This document shows, one piece after another, positions 8,762 to 16,261 of a stretch of 21,231 nucleotides of DNA. This DNA is from DATBWZ01 sp036514535 (GTDB taxonomy: Bacteria > JAMCPX01 > DATBWZ01), in the NCBI GenBank assembly GCA_036514535.1, contig DATBWZ010000107.1, positions 1 through 21,231 on the forward strand. Direction: 5' to 3'. A program made the position numbers and the translations under genes. The notes below the pieces were generated by a model. It was not told the origin of the DNA. It saw only the letters and a list, made by a program, of their open reading frames with translations, and did not search any database. The stretch's first letter is position 1. The number at the start of each line of letters is the position of its first letter.

Positions 8762-9790
8762 ATGCGCGTTGCGATGTATTATAAAAACAGGGATGTGCGC
8801 CTTGAAGAAATGCCGGTGCCGGTGATTGGCAAAGGGGAGATACTTCTGCGTGTTGATGCAAGCGGTATCTGCGGCAGTGATGTAATGGAGTGGTACAGAA
8901 TCCACAAGGCGCCGCTTGTTCTCGGTCATGAGGTAGCAGGCGTAGTTGCTGAGGTTGGCGAAGAAGTGACTGGCTGCAAAGCAGGAGACCGCGTGGCAGT
9001 TGCCCATCATGTTCCGTGCAACACATGCCATTACTGCATGAGGGGCCATCATACGGTGTGCGACACGCTGCGAACCACCAATTTTGATCCTGGCGGCTTT
9101 TCAGAATTTATACGGGTACCGTCAATTAATGTTCATTCCGGAATTTTTCATATTCCGGATAATGTTTCATCAGAGGATGCAACATTTGCGGAACCCCTTG
9201 CCTGCGTTATCCGCGGGCAGAGACTTGCTGGCATTCAAAAGGGTGATACGGCGCTTATTCTCGGGAGTGGAATCTCCGGTCTGCTGCATGTTAAATCCCT
9301 CCGGTTTTCGGGCGCTGGACGGATTTTTGCAACGGATATGGATGATTACCGTTTGGAAGCAGCAGAACACTTTGGCGCGGACAAGGCAATTAATGCAAAA
9401 GAATATTCTCCTGATCTGCTTAAAAAACTGAACAATAACCGTCTTGCAGATATTGTAATTGTGTGCGCTACTTCTTCCTCCGCAGCAGAACAAGCAGTAA
9501 GTTCAGTGGAAAGGGGAGGCACAGTGCTTTTTTTTGCCCCTCTGAATTATGACCAGGTTTTGCCCATTCAGTTTAATGCGCTGTTCTGGCGTAATGAAGT
9601 TACGCTCACTTCTTCCTACGGGGGAAGCCCTGCTGATTATGCAATGGCGATGGCAATGCTGGGTTCCGGAAAGATTACTGTAAATGATATGATAAGCCAC
9701 AGGTTTGGCCTTGCCGAAGCAGGAAAGGGGTTTCAGCTTGTTGCAGATGCGGGCAAGTCCTTAAAGGTTGTTGTTGAGCCTCAGAAATGA
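8762..9790 (+). CDS. Zinc-dependent medium-chain alcohol dehydrogenase
   Basis: A 342-residue MDR-superfamily NAD(P)-dependent dehydrogenase of the sorbitol/threonine dehydrogenase-like type. The catalytic zinc site is seen as C37 (GICGSD) with H56-E57 (GHEVAG). The structural zinc site has all four cysteines: C86, C89, C92 and C100. The Rossmann motif is LGSGISG (G168, G170, G173), and D192 at the end of the second strand suggests NAD preference. An AAGGA Shine-Dalgarno precedes ATG 8762. The gene sits 32 bases before an LsrF-like aldolase, so the pair probably acts on the same sugar-like or hydroxyketo substrate. The exact substrate is not predictable from sequence. Confidence 0.9.
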   Translation: MRVAMYYKNRDVRLEEMPVPVIGKGEILLRVDASGICGSDVMEWYRIHKAPLVLGHEVAGVVAEVGEEVTGCKAGDRVAVAHHVPCNTCHYCMRGHHTVCDTLRTTNFDPGGFSEFIRVPSINVHSGIFHIPDNVSSEDATFAEPLACVIRGQRLAGIQKGDTALILGSGISGLLHVKSLRFSGAGRIFATDMDDYRLEAAEHFGADKAINAKEYSPDLLKKLNNNRLADIVIVCATSSSAAEQAVSSVERGGTVLFFAPLNYDQVLPIQFNALFWRNEVTLTSSYGGSPADYAMAMAMLGSGKITVNDMISHRFGLAEAGKGFQLVADAGKSLKVVVEPQK

Positions 9791-9805
9791 GGCATTTGAG
9801 TTGCA

Positions 9806-9813
9806 AAAGGAGG
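9806..9813 (+). promoter_or_regulatory. Ribosome binding site deciding the aldolase start
   Basis: AAAGGAGG ends nine bases before ATG 9823. The frame is open further upstream to an ATG at 9787, which overlaps the dehydrogenase stop. That would add 12 residues with no family counterpart, so ATG 9823 is preferred. Confidence 0.8.
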
Positions 9814-9822
9814 TCAATAAAC

Positions 9823-10626
9823 ATGGATTGGGGAATGAAAAACAGGCTGTCAAAGATAATAAAACCCGATACAGGAAAATGTGTTATGCTTGCGGTGGAC
9901 CACGGATATTTTCTCGGTCCTATAACAAGGCTTGAAGATCCAGGCAAAACGATTGTTCCGCTGATGCCTTATGCCGATTCAATTATGCTTACAAGAGGCG
10001 TTCTCCGGTCATCTGTTGATCCAGCGAATGTCACAGCAGTTGTGCTCCGGGTGTCGGGTGGAACAAGCATTGTTGGAAAAGATCTTTCGGATGAAACCCT
10101 TACTGCATCCATGATAGATGCTGTAAGACTGAATGTATCGGCAGTTGCATTGTCCATTTTTGTGGGAACCAGCCATGAAAAACAGACGCTCAAAAACCTG
10201 TCAAGACTGGTGGATAAAGGCATCAGATACGGGATTCCGGTGCTTGCTGTCACAGCGGTGGGGAAGGAGCTTGAAAAGAGGGATGCGCGCTATCTTTCGC
10301 TTTGCTGCAGGATCGCTGCTGAACTCGGAACCCAGATTGTTAAGACCTACTACTGCGATGAGTTTGAGAAGGTTGTCCGAGGCTGTCCAGTTCCGGTTGT
10401 TATTGCCGGAGGGCCTAAATTAAACACCGAACTTGATGCGCTTGAACTCACATACAACGCAATTCAGCAGGGGGCAGTGGGCGTGGATATGGGCAGGAAC
10501 ATCTGGCAGTCGGATTATCCAGTTGCGATGATACAGGCGATCCGGCAGATTGTGCACAAAAATGCTACAACCAGGGATGCTTACGAACTCTTCAATGACC
10601 TGAAGGGGAAAAGGACAAAGGTTTAA
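9823..10626 (+). CDS. lsrF: LsrF-like class I aldolase (DeoC/LacD/DhnA family)
   Basis: A 267-residue class I aldolase closely resembling E. coli LsrF, the 3-hydroxy-5-phosphonooxypentane-2,4-dione thiolase of autoinducer-2 breakdown. Shared blocks include DWGM near the N-terminus, VMLAVDHGYF, TRGVLRSSV, a Schiff-base lysine at K174 in IVKTYY, the phosphate-binding PVVIAGGPKL and GVDMGRNIWQSDYPVAM. It is shorter than LsrF because it lacks about 30 N-terminal residues. No other lsr genes are near; its partner is the upstream zinc dehydrogenase. The family also contains fructose-bisphosphate aldolases and the archaeal-type aroA' enzyme, so the LsrF substrate is not assured. The fold and Schiff-base chemistry are secure; the symbol is a best homology label. 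Confidence 0.82.
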   Translation: MDWGMKNRLSKIIKPDTGKCVMLAVDHGYFLGPITRLEDPGKTIVPLMPYADSIMLTRGVLRSSVDPANVTAVVLRVSGGTSIVGKDLSDETLTASMIDAVRLNVSAVALSIFVGTSHEKQTLKNLSRLVDKGIRYGIPVLAVTAVGKELEKRDARYLSLCCRIAAELGTQIVKTYYCDEFEKVVRGCPVPVVIAGGPKLNTELDALELTYNAIQQGAVGVDMGRNIWQSDYPVAMIQAIRQIVHKNATTRDAYELFNDLKGKRTKV

Positions 10627-10736
10627 TACAAAAAATGATTGACAAGCATTATTACGGAGTTACCTTTGATGAACACTTCAGGCATGCAGGGTTTGAAATA
10701 TATTGAATTAACTGAAAGTCAATCTCTTGAATTGCT

Positions 10737-11924
10737 TTAAATTTTTCCTCTATAATGCTCCATCAATATTTTTGCGATTTCGGGACGGGTAAATTCTTCG
10801 GGTGGCATTTCGCCCCCATTTAGCATCTCCCGTACTTTTGTTCCACTTAGAGAGAGCCGATCGTCAGCGTTGTGCGGGCAGATTTTTACAGTAGCCATAC
10901 CCTTGCATTTTTTGCAATAAAAGGAATTATCAAAAAATAACGGGGTTATGCCAATTTCTTCCCTTGTGAAATTATCAAAAATGTATTGGGCGTCAAATGG
11001 TCCGTAGTAATTCCCCACGCCTGCATGGTCTCTTCCGACAATAAAATGTGTGCAACCGTAATTTTTTCTTATGATTGCATGGAATATTGCTTCCCTCGGT
11101 CCTGCATATCTCATTGCTGCGGGATTGACACAGAGTAAAACCCTGTCTTTTGGATAATAGTTTTCCAGCAGGACCTCATAGCATTTCATTCTTACCCCTG
11201 CCGGAATATCATCTCCCTTTGTGAAACCCACAATCGGATGAATGAATAATCCATCAACAATTTCAAGCGCGCATTTTTGCAGATATTCATGCGCGCGATG
11301 GATCGGATTCCTTGTCTGAAACCCGACAACAGTTCTCCATTTTTTTTCAGCAAATGTTTTTCTCGTTTCAGAGGGCATATACCGGTATTTCTGGAAATTC
11401 TTTGCTTTGTTATTGCCAAAATACGATATATCGCCCGTTACGAGGAAATCGCCTGTTTCCTTTATGTGCTGCACGCCTGGATGGTTTGTGTCTATTGTTC
11501 CATACGCTTTTTCTGCTTCTTTTTCTTTCTCTCGTTTGTAGATTCCGTTTATTTTTATTGTACCGGTAATCTCGCCAGATGCGTTTTCCAACGCCGCAAA
11601 GTCCTTTCCTTTTAAATCATGAGATTGAGCCGCATTGATGGACAGTATGATTGGCAATGACCATACTATGCCATTTGCCAGCCTCATATTGTCAAGCACG
11701 GATTTATAATCCGCAGCGGCCATGAATCCTGTTAATGGGCTCATTGCCCCGATACCAATCATCTCCAGATCAGATTCTTCCCATGTATCAATCTTTATCC
11801 GGAACCCATTTTTAGCCTTTTCCCGCTGGCTTTCAATTTTATCCCTGTCCGGAATTCTGTTTATCAGCTTTCCTCCGTGCGGCGCTATTTGAGACAATTC
11901 ATCCAACTTATTTTTTCCTGACAT
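10737..11924 (-). CDS. sat: Sulfate adenylyltransferase (dissimilatory type)
   Basis: ATP sulfurylase, which makes APS from sulfate and ATP or runs in reverse. The homo-oligomeric Sat type is recognised by the N-terminal APHGG, MSPLTGFM, the catalytic QTRNPIHRAHEYL block, NPAAMRYAGPREA, GRDHAGVG, and SGTKVREML at the end. A CxxC followed by CPH (YCKKC... ICPH) matches the zinc site reported in some bacterial and archaeal Sat. From ATG 11924 it has 395 residues. The frame extends to a TTG at 11954, but AAGGAGG lies inside that extension 14 bases before the ATG, and the TTG has a poor site. It overlaps the tusA 3' end by 17 bases. It is the last gene of the operon. No APS kinase domain is fused, and no APS reductase is in the window. 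Confidence 0.95.
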   Translation of the reverse strand: MSGKNKLDELSQIAPHGGKLINRIPDRDKIESQREKAKNGFRIKIDTWEESDLEMIGIGAMSPLTGFMAAADYKSVLDNMRLANGIVWSLPIILSINAAQSHDLKGKDFAALENASGEITGTIKINGIYKREKEKEAEKAYGTIDTNHPGVQHIKETGDFLVTGDISYFGNNKAKNFQKYRYMPSETRKTFAEKKWRTVVGFQTRNPIHRAHEYLQKCALEIVDGLFIHPIVGFTKGDDIPAGVRMKCYEVLLENYYPKDRVLLCVNPAAMRYAGPREAIFHAIIRKNYGCTHFIVGRDHAGVGNYYGPFDAQYIFDNFTREEIGITPLFFDNSFYCKKCKGMATVKICPHNADDRLSLSGTKVREMLNGGEMPPEEFTRPEIAKILMEHYRGKI

Positions 11925-12135
11925 ATGCTTTATAAATTCCTCCTTCTTCTTCAATTCCTAAGAATTCGTTCCCCGTTGATTTACACCAGCGCGGCATATC
12001 TTCTTTGATTCCCAGATCTGTTGATATTACTTCAATGACCTGTCCTTGTTTCAATTCTTTTACTTTGACGTTTGTTTTAACAATCGGTACCGGACATAGC
12101 ATGCCCTTTGTGTCAAGGGTTACATCAGATTTCAT
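11908..12135 (-). CDS. tusA: TusA-family sulfur carrier protein
   Basis: A 75-residue TusA/SirA-like protein carrying the diagnostic CPxP motif, with persulfide-carrying C14 in MLCPVPIV. TusA proteins pass sulfane sulfur between sulfurtransferases, and in sulfur oxidizers and reducers they work with DsrE-type proteins. A second cysteine (C51) follows in PRWCKSTG, where many members have a similar residue. The ATG has a strong AGGAGG site eight bases upstream. The gene lies 20 bases after dsrE2 and overlaps sat, an arrangement (dsrE2-tusA) seen in many sulfur metabolism loci. Start and family are secure. Confidence 0.94.
   Translation of the reverse strand: MKSDVTLDTKGMLCPVPIVKTNVKVKELKQGQVIEVISTDLGIKEDMPRWCKSTGNEFLGIEEEGGIYKAYVRKK
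11939..11945 (-). promoter_or_regulatory. Ribosome binding site deciding the sat start
   Basis: AAGGAGG on the minus strand lies 14 bases before ATG 11924 and within the longer frame from TTG 11954. The spacing is long but the site is perfect, so the ATG is preferred. Confidence 0.55.
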
Positions 12136-12155
12136 TTTCTGCCTCCTGCATGAAC

Positions 12156-12638
12156 TTAAATAAATAAACTTATATTGCTTTCCTCGGCTTCAGTCAGAAA
12201 TGTTACCACGCCCGCGTACACATCTACTTCAGGTATAATATCTTCTTTTGAAATACCCATTACACCCATTGTTATAGTGCAAGCAATAAATTTTACACCA
12301 AGTTCCTTTGCTATTTTTATCAACTCCGGGACAGAATACATCTGGTACCTCTTCATGAGAATCCCCATGAATTTTGGACCCATCCCGCACATGTTGAACC
12401 TGGACATGGGCAGTTTGTCCGCTCCTCCCTTATTCATCCAGGACATCATTCTCTGTAGTATTCCTCTTGCAGCGCTGCCTGAGCCGTGCTTTCTTACTGC
12501 GTTCAAGCCCCAGAATGTGAAAAAAATTGTCGCTTCCATGCCCATTGAAGCCGCACCTACTGCAAGGTTGAATGCAGCCATGATTTTATCCATGTCCCCG
12601 CTGAAAAGCACAAGCGTTATTTTATTCTTTTTTTCCAT
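12156..12638 (-). CDS. dsrE2: DsrE2-like peroxiredoxin-fold sulfurtransferase (DsrE/DsrF/DrsH-like)
   Basis: A 160-residue member of the DsrE/DsrF/DrsH-like (PF13686) family. Typical features are VLFSGDMDK near the N-terminus, the TFWGLN segment, conserved C84 in FNMCGMG and C120 in IACTITMGVMGI, the likely persulfide cysteine. It has hydrophobic stretches but I do not see a convincing membrane helix. A strong AGGAGG site precedes the ATG. DsrE2 proteins are known partners of TusA in sulfur transfer and the gene directly precedes tusA. It is distinct from the DsrE homologue encoded earlier in the same operon. Confidence 0.9.
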   Translation of the reverse strand: MEKKNKITLVLFSGDMDKIMAAFNLAVGAASMGMEATIFFTFWGLNAVRKHGSGSAARGILQRMMSWMNKGGADKLPMSRFNMCGMGPKFMGILMKRYQMYSVPELIKIAKELGVKFIACTITMGVMGISKEDIIPEVDVYAGVVTFLTEAEESNISLFI

Positions 12639-12647
12639 CTTTGCCTC

Positions 12648-13127
12648 CTAATCCGTGATTGCAATGACAGGGATGTTGGTAGTCTTTCGCAGTCTTTCAA
12701 TTAAGTCTCCTTTGAAAAATTTTTTCAGATAACTTTCTTCGGACCATGAAATAATTATTTCGTTTGCTGGCGGTTCTTTTGCATATTTTTCAGTAAGATC
12801 TATTATGTCCCCTGCTATCACGGTGGATTTTACAGATATATTCTTTCTGTTGGCCAATTCTATGATTTTTTCCACGGCTGCATAAGCAGATTGCCGTTTT
12901 TCCCGGATTAATGCCTGAGTGAGATCGCTGGAAGTTTTTTTGCTCAGAAATTCAGTTTCGTTTAAACGGTCAAGATATGATATGCCTGTTTCTTCAAGGA
13001 TATACAGTATATGCAAGTTGGCTGATTTTTCGGATGCAATTTTCAGAGCCGCATCAGTCGGTTTCTGCCAGTCTCTTTCGCTGCTGATAACAAGTAATAT
13101 TCTATTTTTTCCTTCCATAAAATCCAT
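12648..13127 (-). CDS. Universal stress protein-like (UspA) protein
   Basis: A 159-residue protein with the UspA alpha/beta fold: an initial ILLVISSERDW strand, a central helical region, and a final NIPVIAITD strand. The region where ATP-binding Usp proteins carry G-2X-G-9X-G(S/T) reads SWSEESYLKKFFKGDLIE, so the glycines are mostly missing and it may not bind ATP. ATG 13127 overlaps the transporter stop by one base (TAATG); an internal ATG at 13118 is an alternative, and neither has a good Shine-Dalgarno. Single-domain Usp proteins often neighbour SLC13 or SulP anion transporters, suggesting a role in regulating the transporter upstream (inference). Confidence 0.8.
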   Translation of the reverse strand: MDFMEGKNRILLVISSERDWQKPTDAALKIASEKSANLHILYILEETGISYLDRLNETEFLSKKTSSDLTQALIREKRQSAYAAVEKIIELANRKNISVKSTVIAGDIIDLTEKYAKEPPANEIIISWSEESYLKKFFKGDLIERLRKTTNIPVIAITD

Positions 13128-14545
13128 TATAATGGGATTACTGGTAAATAATACTTAAAAAACAGCATAAAAATCAGCCATGCAAGAAAGGACATTATCA
13201 GCCCCGGGACTAACATCTCGCGTATCTTTAAATAACCGGATGAGTATGCTATTGCACTTGCCGGCGTTCCAATAGGCAGAGCAAAATCTAACCCCGAAGT
13301 AAAAGCGATAGTAAGTGCTATCAGTTTTGGATCAATGTTAGCCGAATTGCCTACAGTTAAAGCTATAGGCAGCAGCGCAGCGACAGCTGCCGCATTGCTC
13401 ATAACCGCAGTTAACAGCATTGTGAAAAAAGATAGAATTGATATTATGAATAATGGATTCAATGCCTGGCTGAATAATATGTTCTGAGCCACATACCTGG
13501 ATGCGCCGCTTTTTTCAAGCGCTCCTCCAAGAGCAATTGCTCCTCCGTACATCAGGATTACACCCCAGTTGACGTTTTCCTGGACATCCCTCCACCGGAT
13601 TAACTGAAGCACGAAGAGCGCAACGACAGACATTATAGCAATATTTGCTAATCCAATTTTATGGCCTTCAAAAATCCACGCTCCGATAGTCAGAATGGTA
13701 ACGGTTGCGATGATTTTTTCTTTTAATGTCATAAGTCCCTGCCGCCGTATCATTTTCTGAATTGATTCTTTCGCAATAGAAAGATTAACATCTTTAAAAT
13801 TAAAGTAGAGTTTAAGCGCTATAAAACCCGTGACGGCAAGCGCAATAGAAGCAGGAATGCCGAACTTCATCCAGTCTAAAAAACTGATTGTTTTTCCCGT
13901 TGTTTCTTGAAGAATGCCTATTGCAAGCGGAGTGCGGGCTCCTCCAAGAAAGGTAGCCACGCCGCCTGTTATGCTTCCCCATGCAAGGGAAAGAAAAAGA
14001 ATTTTTGCGAAGTTGTCTTTAGTAGATAGGTTCATGCTTCTTACTATTTCCAGTACAATTGGGAATGCTATCGCTGCAACAACATGCTCAGGCATACCCC
14101 ACGACATGATAGAAGTAAAAAAGAATATACTTAAAAGGAGGGTAGTGGGGGTATTTCCGAACCGGTTCAGGACAAATAAGGCTATTCTTGCAGCAAGGCC
14201 TGAAATTTGGATTGCAGCACCTAAAATAAAAGCGCCTATAAGAAAAAATACCGCCTGGTTACCGAAAAGGGAATAGGCATCGGATGTTGACATTACTCCT
14301 AATAATGGAAGCAAAACTATAGCAAGTAATCCGGTTATACCAATAGGGATTAACTGTCCTATCCAGAGAGTAACACAAAGAAAAAATATTGCTAAAGTAT
14401 TGCGGCCTTCAATTCTAAGGGCGCCTAATTTATCACTTGAAAGAATCATAAAAAAGATCCAACAAAGGAGAATATAGATGCCAGGAACGATTGTCTTCTC
14501 AACCAAAATTACCCAAATAGGGCGCTTGTCAATAACAACCCGCAA
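13127..14545 (-). CDS. DASS/SLC13-family anion:sodium symporter
   Basis: A 472-residue membrane protein with about 11-12 hydrophobic segments, of the divalent anion:Na+ symporter family that imports sulfate or dicarboxylates. Family hallmarks are the LLP end of an early helix (LLAIVLLPLLGV), MSNAAAVAALLPIAL in the second repeat, and the late FALPIGTPASAIAY segment with GYLKIREMLVPG. The first-repeat SNT motif is replaced by MSWGMPEHV, and the second reads SNA, so the sodium site is altered. The start is TTG 14545 with AGAGGT upstream, two bases after the previous stop. Given neighbouring sat and sulfur carriers, sulfate or another sulfur oxyanion is the likely cargo, but dicarboxylates cannot be excluded. 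Confidence 0.88.
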   Translation of the reverse strand: MRVVIDKRPIWVILVEKTIVPGIYILLCWIFFMILSSDKLGALRIEGRNTLAIFFLCVTLWIGQLIPIGITGLLAIVLLPLLGVMSTSDAYSLFGNQAVFFLIGAFILGAAIQISGLAARIALFVLNRFGNTPTTLLLSIFFFTSIMSWGMPEHVVAAIAFPIVLEIVRSMNLSTKDNFAKILFLSLAWGSITGGVATFLGGARTPLAIGILQETTGKTISFLDWMKFGIPASIALAVTGFIALKLYFNFKDVNLSIAKESIQKMIRRQGLMTLKEKIIATVTILTIGAWIFEGHKIGLANIAIMSVVALFVLQLIRWRDVQENVNWGVILMYGGAIALGGALEKSGASRYVAQNILFSQALNPLFIISILSFFTMLLTAVMSNAAAVAALLPIALTVGNSANIDPKLIALTIAFTSGLDFALPIGTPASAIAYSSGYLKIREMLVPGLIMSFLAWLIFMLFFKYYLPVIPL

Positions 14546-14547
14546 AA

Positions 14548-15663
14548 CTATTTTACCTCTTTCACTTTTAGGTTTCTTCTGAGTTTGTATATGTTACGAA
14601 CCGCGGAGTTTTTCATCAGAGTTGTAAATGAATCGACAAAGTTTTTGATTCTGGTGCGCCCTCCTAATGAATGCCGCAGGAGTTCATTTGGAGTGAGGAT
14701 ATGGTCCATTCTGTTCATCATTGGTCCATCCAAGCCTTTTGATTTTATTCCGTCTCCGAGTGTCCTGTAAAGTATCAGCAATTCGTCAAGTGGAACAGGA
14801 TATGATGGCGCTGTCCGGATAACAGGGGTAATCCCTCTGGATAAAAAATAATTAATCCCTTCAACTGTTTCCTTACTGGATTCAAGTCCTGCCAGGAGGC
14901 TTGTAAACACGCAGCCCTTTGGAAATACCTCAACAGCATGATTAAGGGATTCAATTGTGCGATTATAATTTATTCTGCATGGTAATTTATCAGAATAATC
15001 ACGGTGATAGCAGAGAAGGTCGTACCAGATAAAATCTACGCCTACTGCATAAGCCCATTCAATCCACTCAGGCTTAGCTGGCGGTGAAACATATACTCCT
15101 ACAATGGCCTTAAAATTTTTACTTATGCTCCTGAGATATGGCTGGAGATTGAATATGCCTCTGTCCTCTGATTCGGAGAAAAGCTCCGCCAACAAGATTG
15201 TATCAAAGTTTTTTATATCTTTTAAAGCATGAAGTTCTTCTATCATTTCTTCGCTTCCTAAAGTTTTTTTAGGAGGCTCCTTTGGGTTTTCTGAAAGAGG
15301 GCTTATGATTCTCTGCCAGCCTCCGTACGGAGTTATGAAAAGCGTAGTTCCAGATGCAAAGAAATAATCTTTTAAATTGGATTTAATACAGGATTCATCT
15401 GTTAAAAATTCCACTTTATGAAGCGTATTTAAGTGCTGAAAAAAATAATCGCCTTCCTTAACGATTATCTTCAGATATTCAGAGTCAGGTGCATCGGTAT
15501 TTACAAGAGCACGAACGTTTTTTCCAAGTGAGAATAATATATTATTGCCAGAGTTTAAGGGCATGTTTAAATTTTTTGCGTCCGCACCGTAAGCTAAGGC
15601 AATTATCTTCAGTAAAAAAGGGTCAGGATGATTTGCTTTGTATTCTTTCACTGCTCCTACCAT
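14548..15663 (-). CDS. Radical-SAM-like TIM-barrel protein without cluster cysteines
   Basis: I do not recognise a named family for this 371-residue protein. Residues 100-300 read like the radical SAM barrel of biotin or lipoyl synthase relatives: LFITPYGGW at the position where a CxxxCxxC loop normally follows, FNLQPYLRSI, VGVYVSPPAKPEWIEWAYAVGVD, a block ending in GCVFTSLLAGLES, and GITPVIRTAPSYPVP. Yet only four scattered cysteines exist (C92, C218, C229, C251) and no CX3CX2C, and the GGEP-like turn is absent. The N-terminal 100 residues are unlike anything I know. It overlaps dsrH by seven bases and precedes the transporter by two. It may be a scaffold or a pseudoenzyme. The similarity is by eye and could be only to a generic TIM barrel. 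Confidence 0.6.
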   Translation of the reverse strand: MVGAVKEYKANHPDPFLLKIIALAYGADAKNLNMPLNSGNNILFSLGKNVRALVNTDAPDSEYLKIIVKEGDYFFQHLNTLHKVEFLTDESCIKSNLKDYFFASGTTLFITPYGGWQRIISPLSENPKEPPKKTLGSEEMIEELHALKDIKNFDTILLAELFSESEDRGIFNLQPYLRSISKNFKAIVGVYVSPPAKPEWIEWAYAVGVDFIWYDLLCYHRDYSDKLPCRINYNRTIESLNHAVEVFPKGCVFTSLLAGLESSKETVEGINYFLSRGITPVIRTAPSYPVPLDELLILYRTLGDGIKSKGLDGPMMNRMDHILTPNELLRHSLGGRTRIKNFVDSFTTLMKNSAVRNIYKLRRNLKVKEVK

Positions 15664-15917
15664 AAAAATATCCTGTCGTTTTCAAATATCAATCTTACGA
15701 GGTCTTCATAATGCAGGGGTTTATAATTTTTCAACTCTACTCCGCGCGATTTTGCATCTTCATCAATAAAATATATTGATTTTCCATTAAGTTCTTCTGC
15801 ATAGACGCCGTCGCCAACGAGGACAATGGCGGAGCCGTTCTCGCCCGGACGCTCTTTTAAAAACTCAGCGGGTAATCCGCTCAACGGCGCACGAATAATA
15901 TGCAAATGTCTCAGCAT
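15657..15917 (-). CDS. dsrH: DsrH/TusB-family protein
   Basis: An 86-residue DsrH/TusB-like subunit. The start MLRHLHIIRAPL, the central IVLVGDGVYA strand-turn, YFIDEDAKSRGV, YEDLVRLIFEN and the final aromatic LW match the TusB/DsrH pattern. It contains no cysteine at all, so it cannot carry a persulfide; E. coli TusB is similar in this as I recall, while DsrH of Allochromatium has a conserved cysteine. In the Tus/Dsr complexes this subunit pairs with the E and F subunits as a heterohexamer. The gene overlaps dsrF by seven bases and the next gene by seven. Confidence 0.82.
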   Translation of the reverse strand: MLRHLHIIRAPLSGLPAEFLKERPGENGSAIVLVGDGVYAEELNGKSIYFIDEDAKSRGVELKNYKPLHYEDLVRLIFENDRIFLW

Positions 15918-16261
15918 GTTATCACCACATCGCTGTCTGTTAATAATTCAAAAAATTTATCCTTTTCAATTACTGTAACAGTATAGGGAGAATCTTTTTC
16001 GTCAAAACGCATGTTTTTGCTTTTTACCGCATAAATTGTCTTTTTCATCTCGCATAGCATTTCCAGTGGTTTCACAACATCAGGAATGTTTCCCGGCACG
16101 GTTTTTCTGAGTGCGTTGATTGCGTTGTCTGCGAATGCGACTGATACATTGTCGTTGCAGATAGTGAGACCCAGTCCCATTCTCAGTCCCTCTGCCGTTC
16201 TGTCATCAGCAAAGGGGGATGATTCAAAAAACAGCATTATTTTCTTATCTTTTTTATTCAT
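15911..16261 (-). CDS. dsrF: DsrF/TusC-family protein
   Basis: A 116-residue DsrF/TusC-like subunit. IMLFFESSPFADDRTAEGLRM matches the opening of the family (an xxFESSPF-like stretch followed by a helix), with VSVAFADNAI and a terminal DVVITC strand. The cysteines are C35, C69 and the very last residue C116; none is at a position known to be catalytic in TusC. It starts with an ATGA overlap on dsrE and overlaps dsrH, so E, F and H are likely made in equal amounts. Order E-F-H is the same as in dsrEFH and tusDCB loci. Confidence 0.83.
   Translation of the reverse strand: MNKKDKKIMLFFESSPFADDRTAEGLRMGLGLTICNDNVSVAFADNAINALRKTVPGNIPDVVKPLEMLCEMKKTIYAVKSKNMRFDEKDSPYTVTVIEKDKFFELLTDSDVVITC

Noticed and set aside
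9787..9822. Aldolase start at ATG 9787
   Set aside because: It overlaps the dehydrogenase stop, adds a non-family peptide, and the strong AAAGGAGG site points to ATG 9823.
10635..10706. A 23-codon frame from ATG 10635, eight bases after the aldolase stop
   Set aside because: It reads plausibly (MIDKHYYGVTFDEHF...) but has no Shine-Dalgarno and no recognisable family, and 23 codons can be chance; it lies in the short convergent gap.
10627..10736. Bidirectional terminator expected in the convergent gap between the aldolase and sat
   Set aside because: I looked for a GC-rich stem followed by T and found only short 4-base pairings, so no terminator is called.
12175..12651. Long plus-strand open frame of 158 codons opposite dsrE2
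   Set aside because: It is antisense to a clear family gene with strong ribosome site and motifs; no homology seen for the antisense product.
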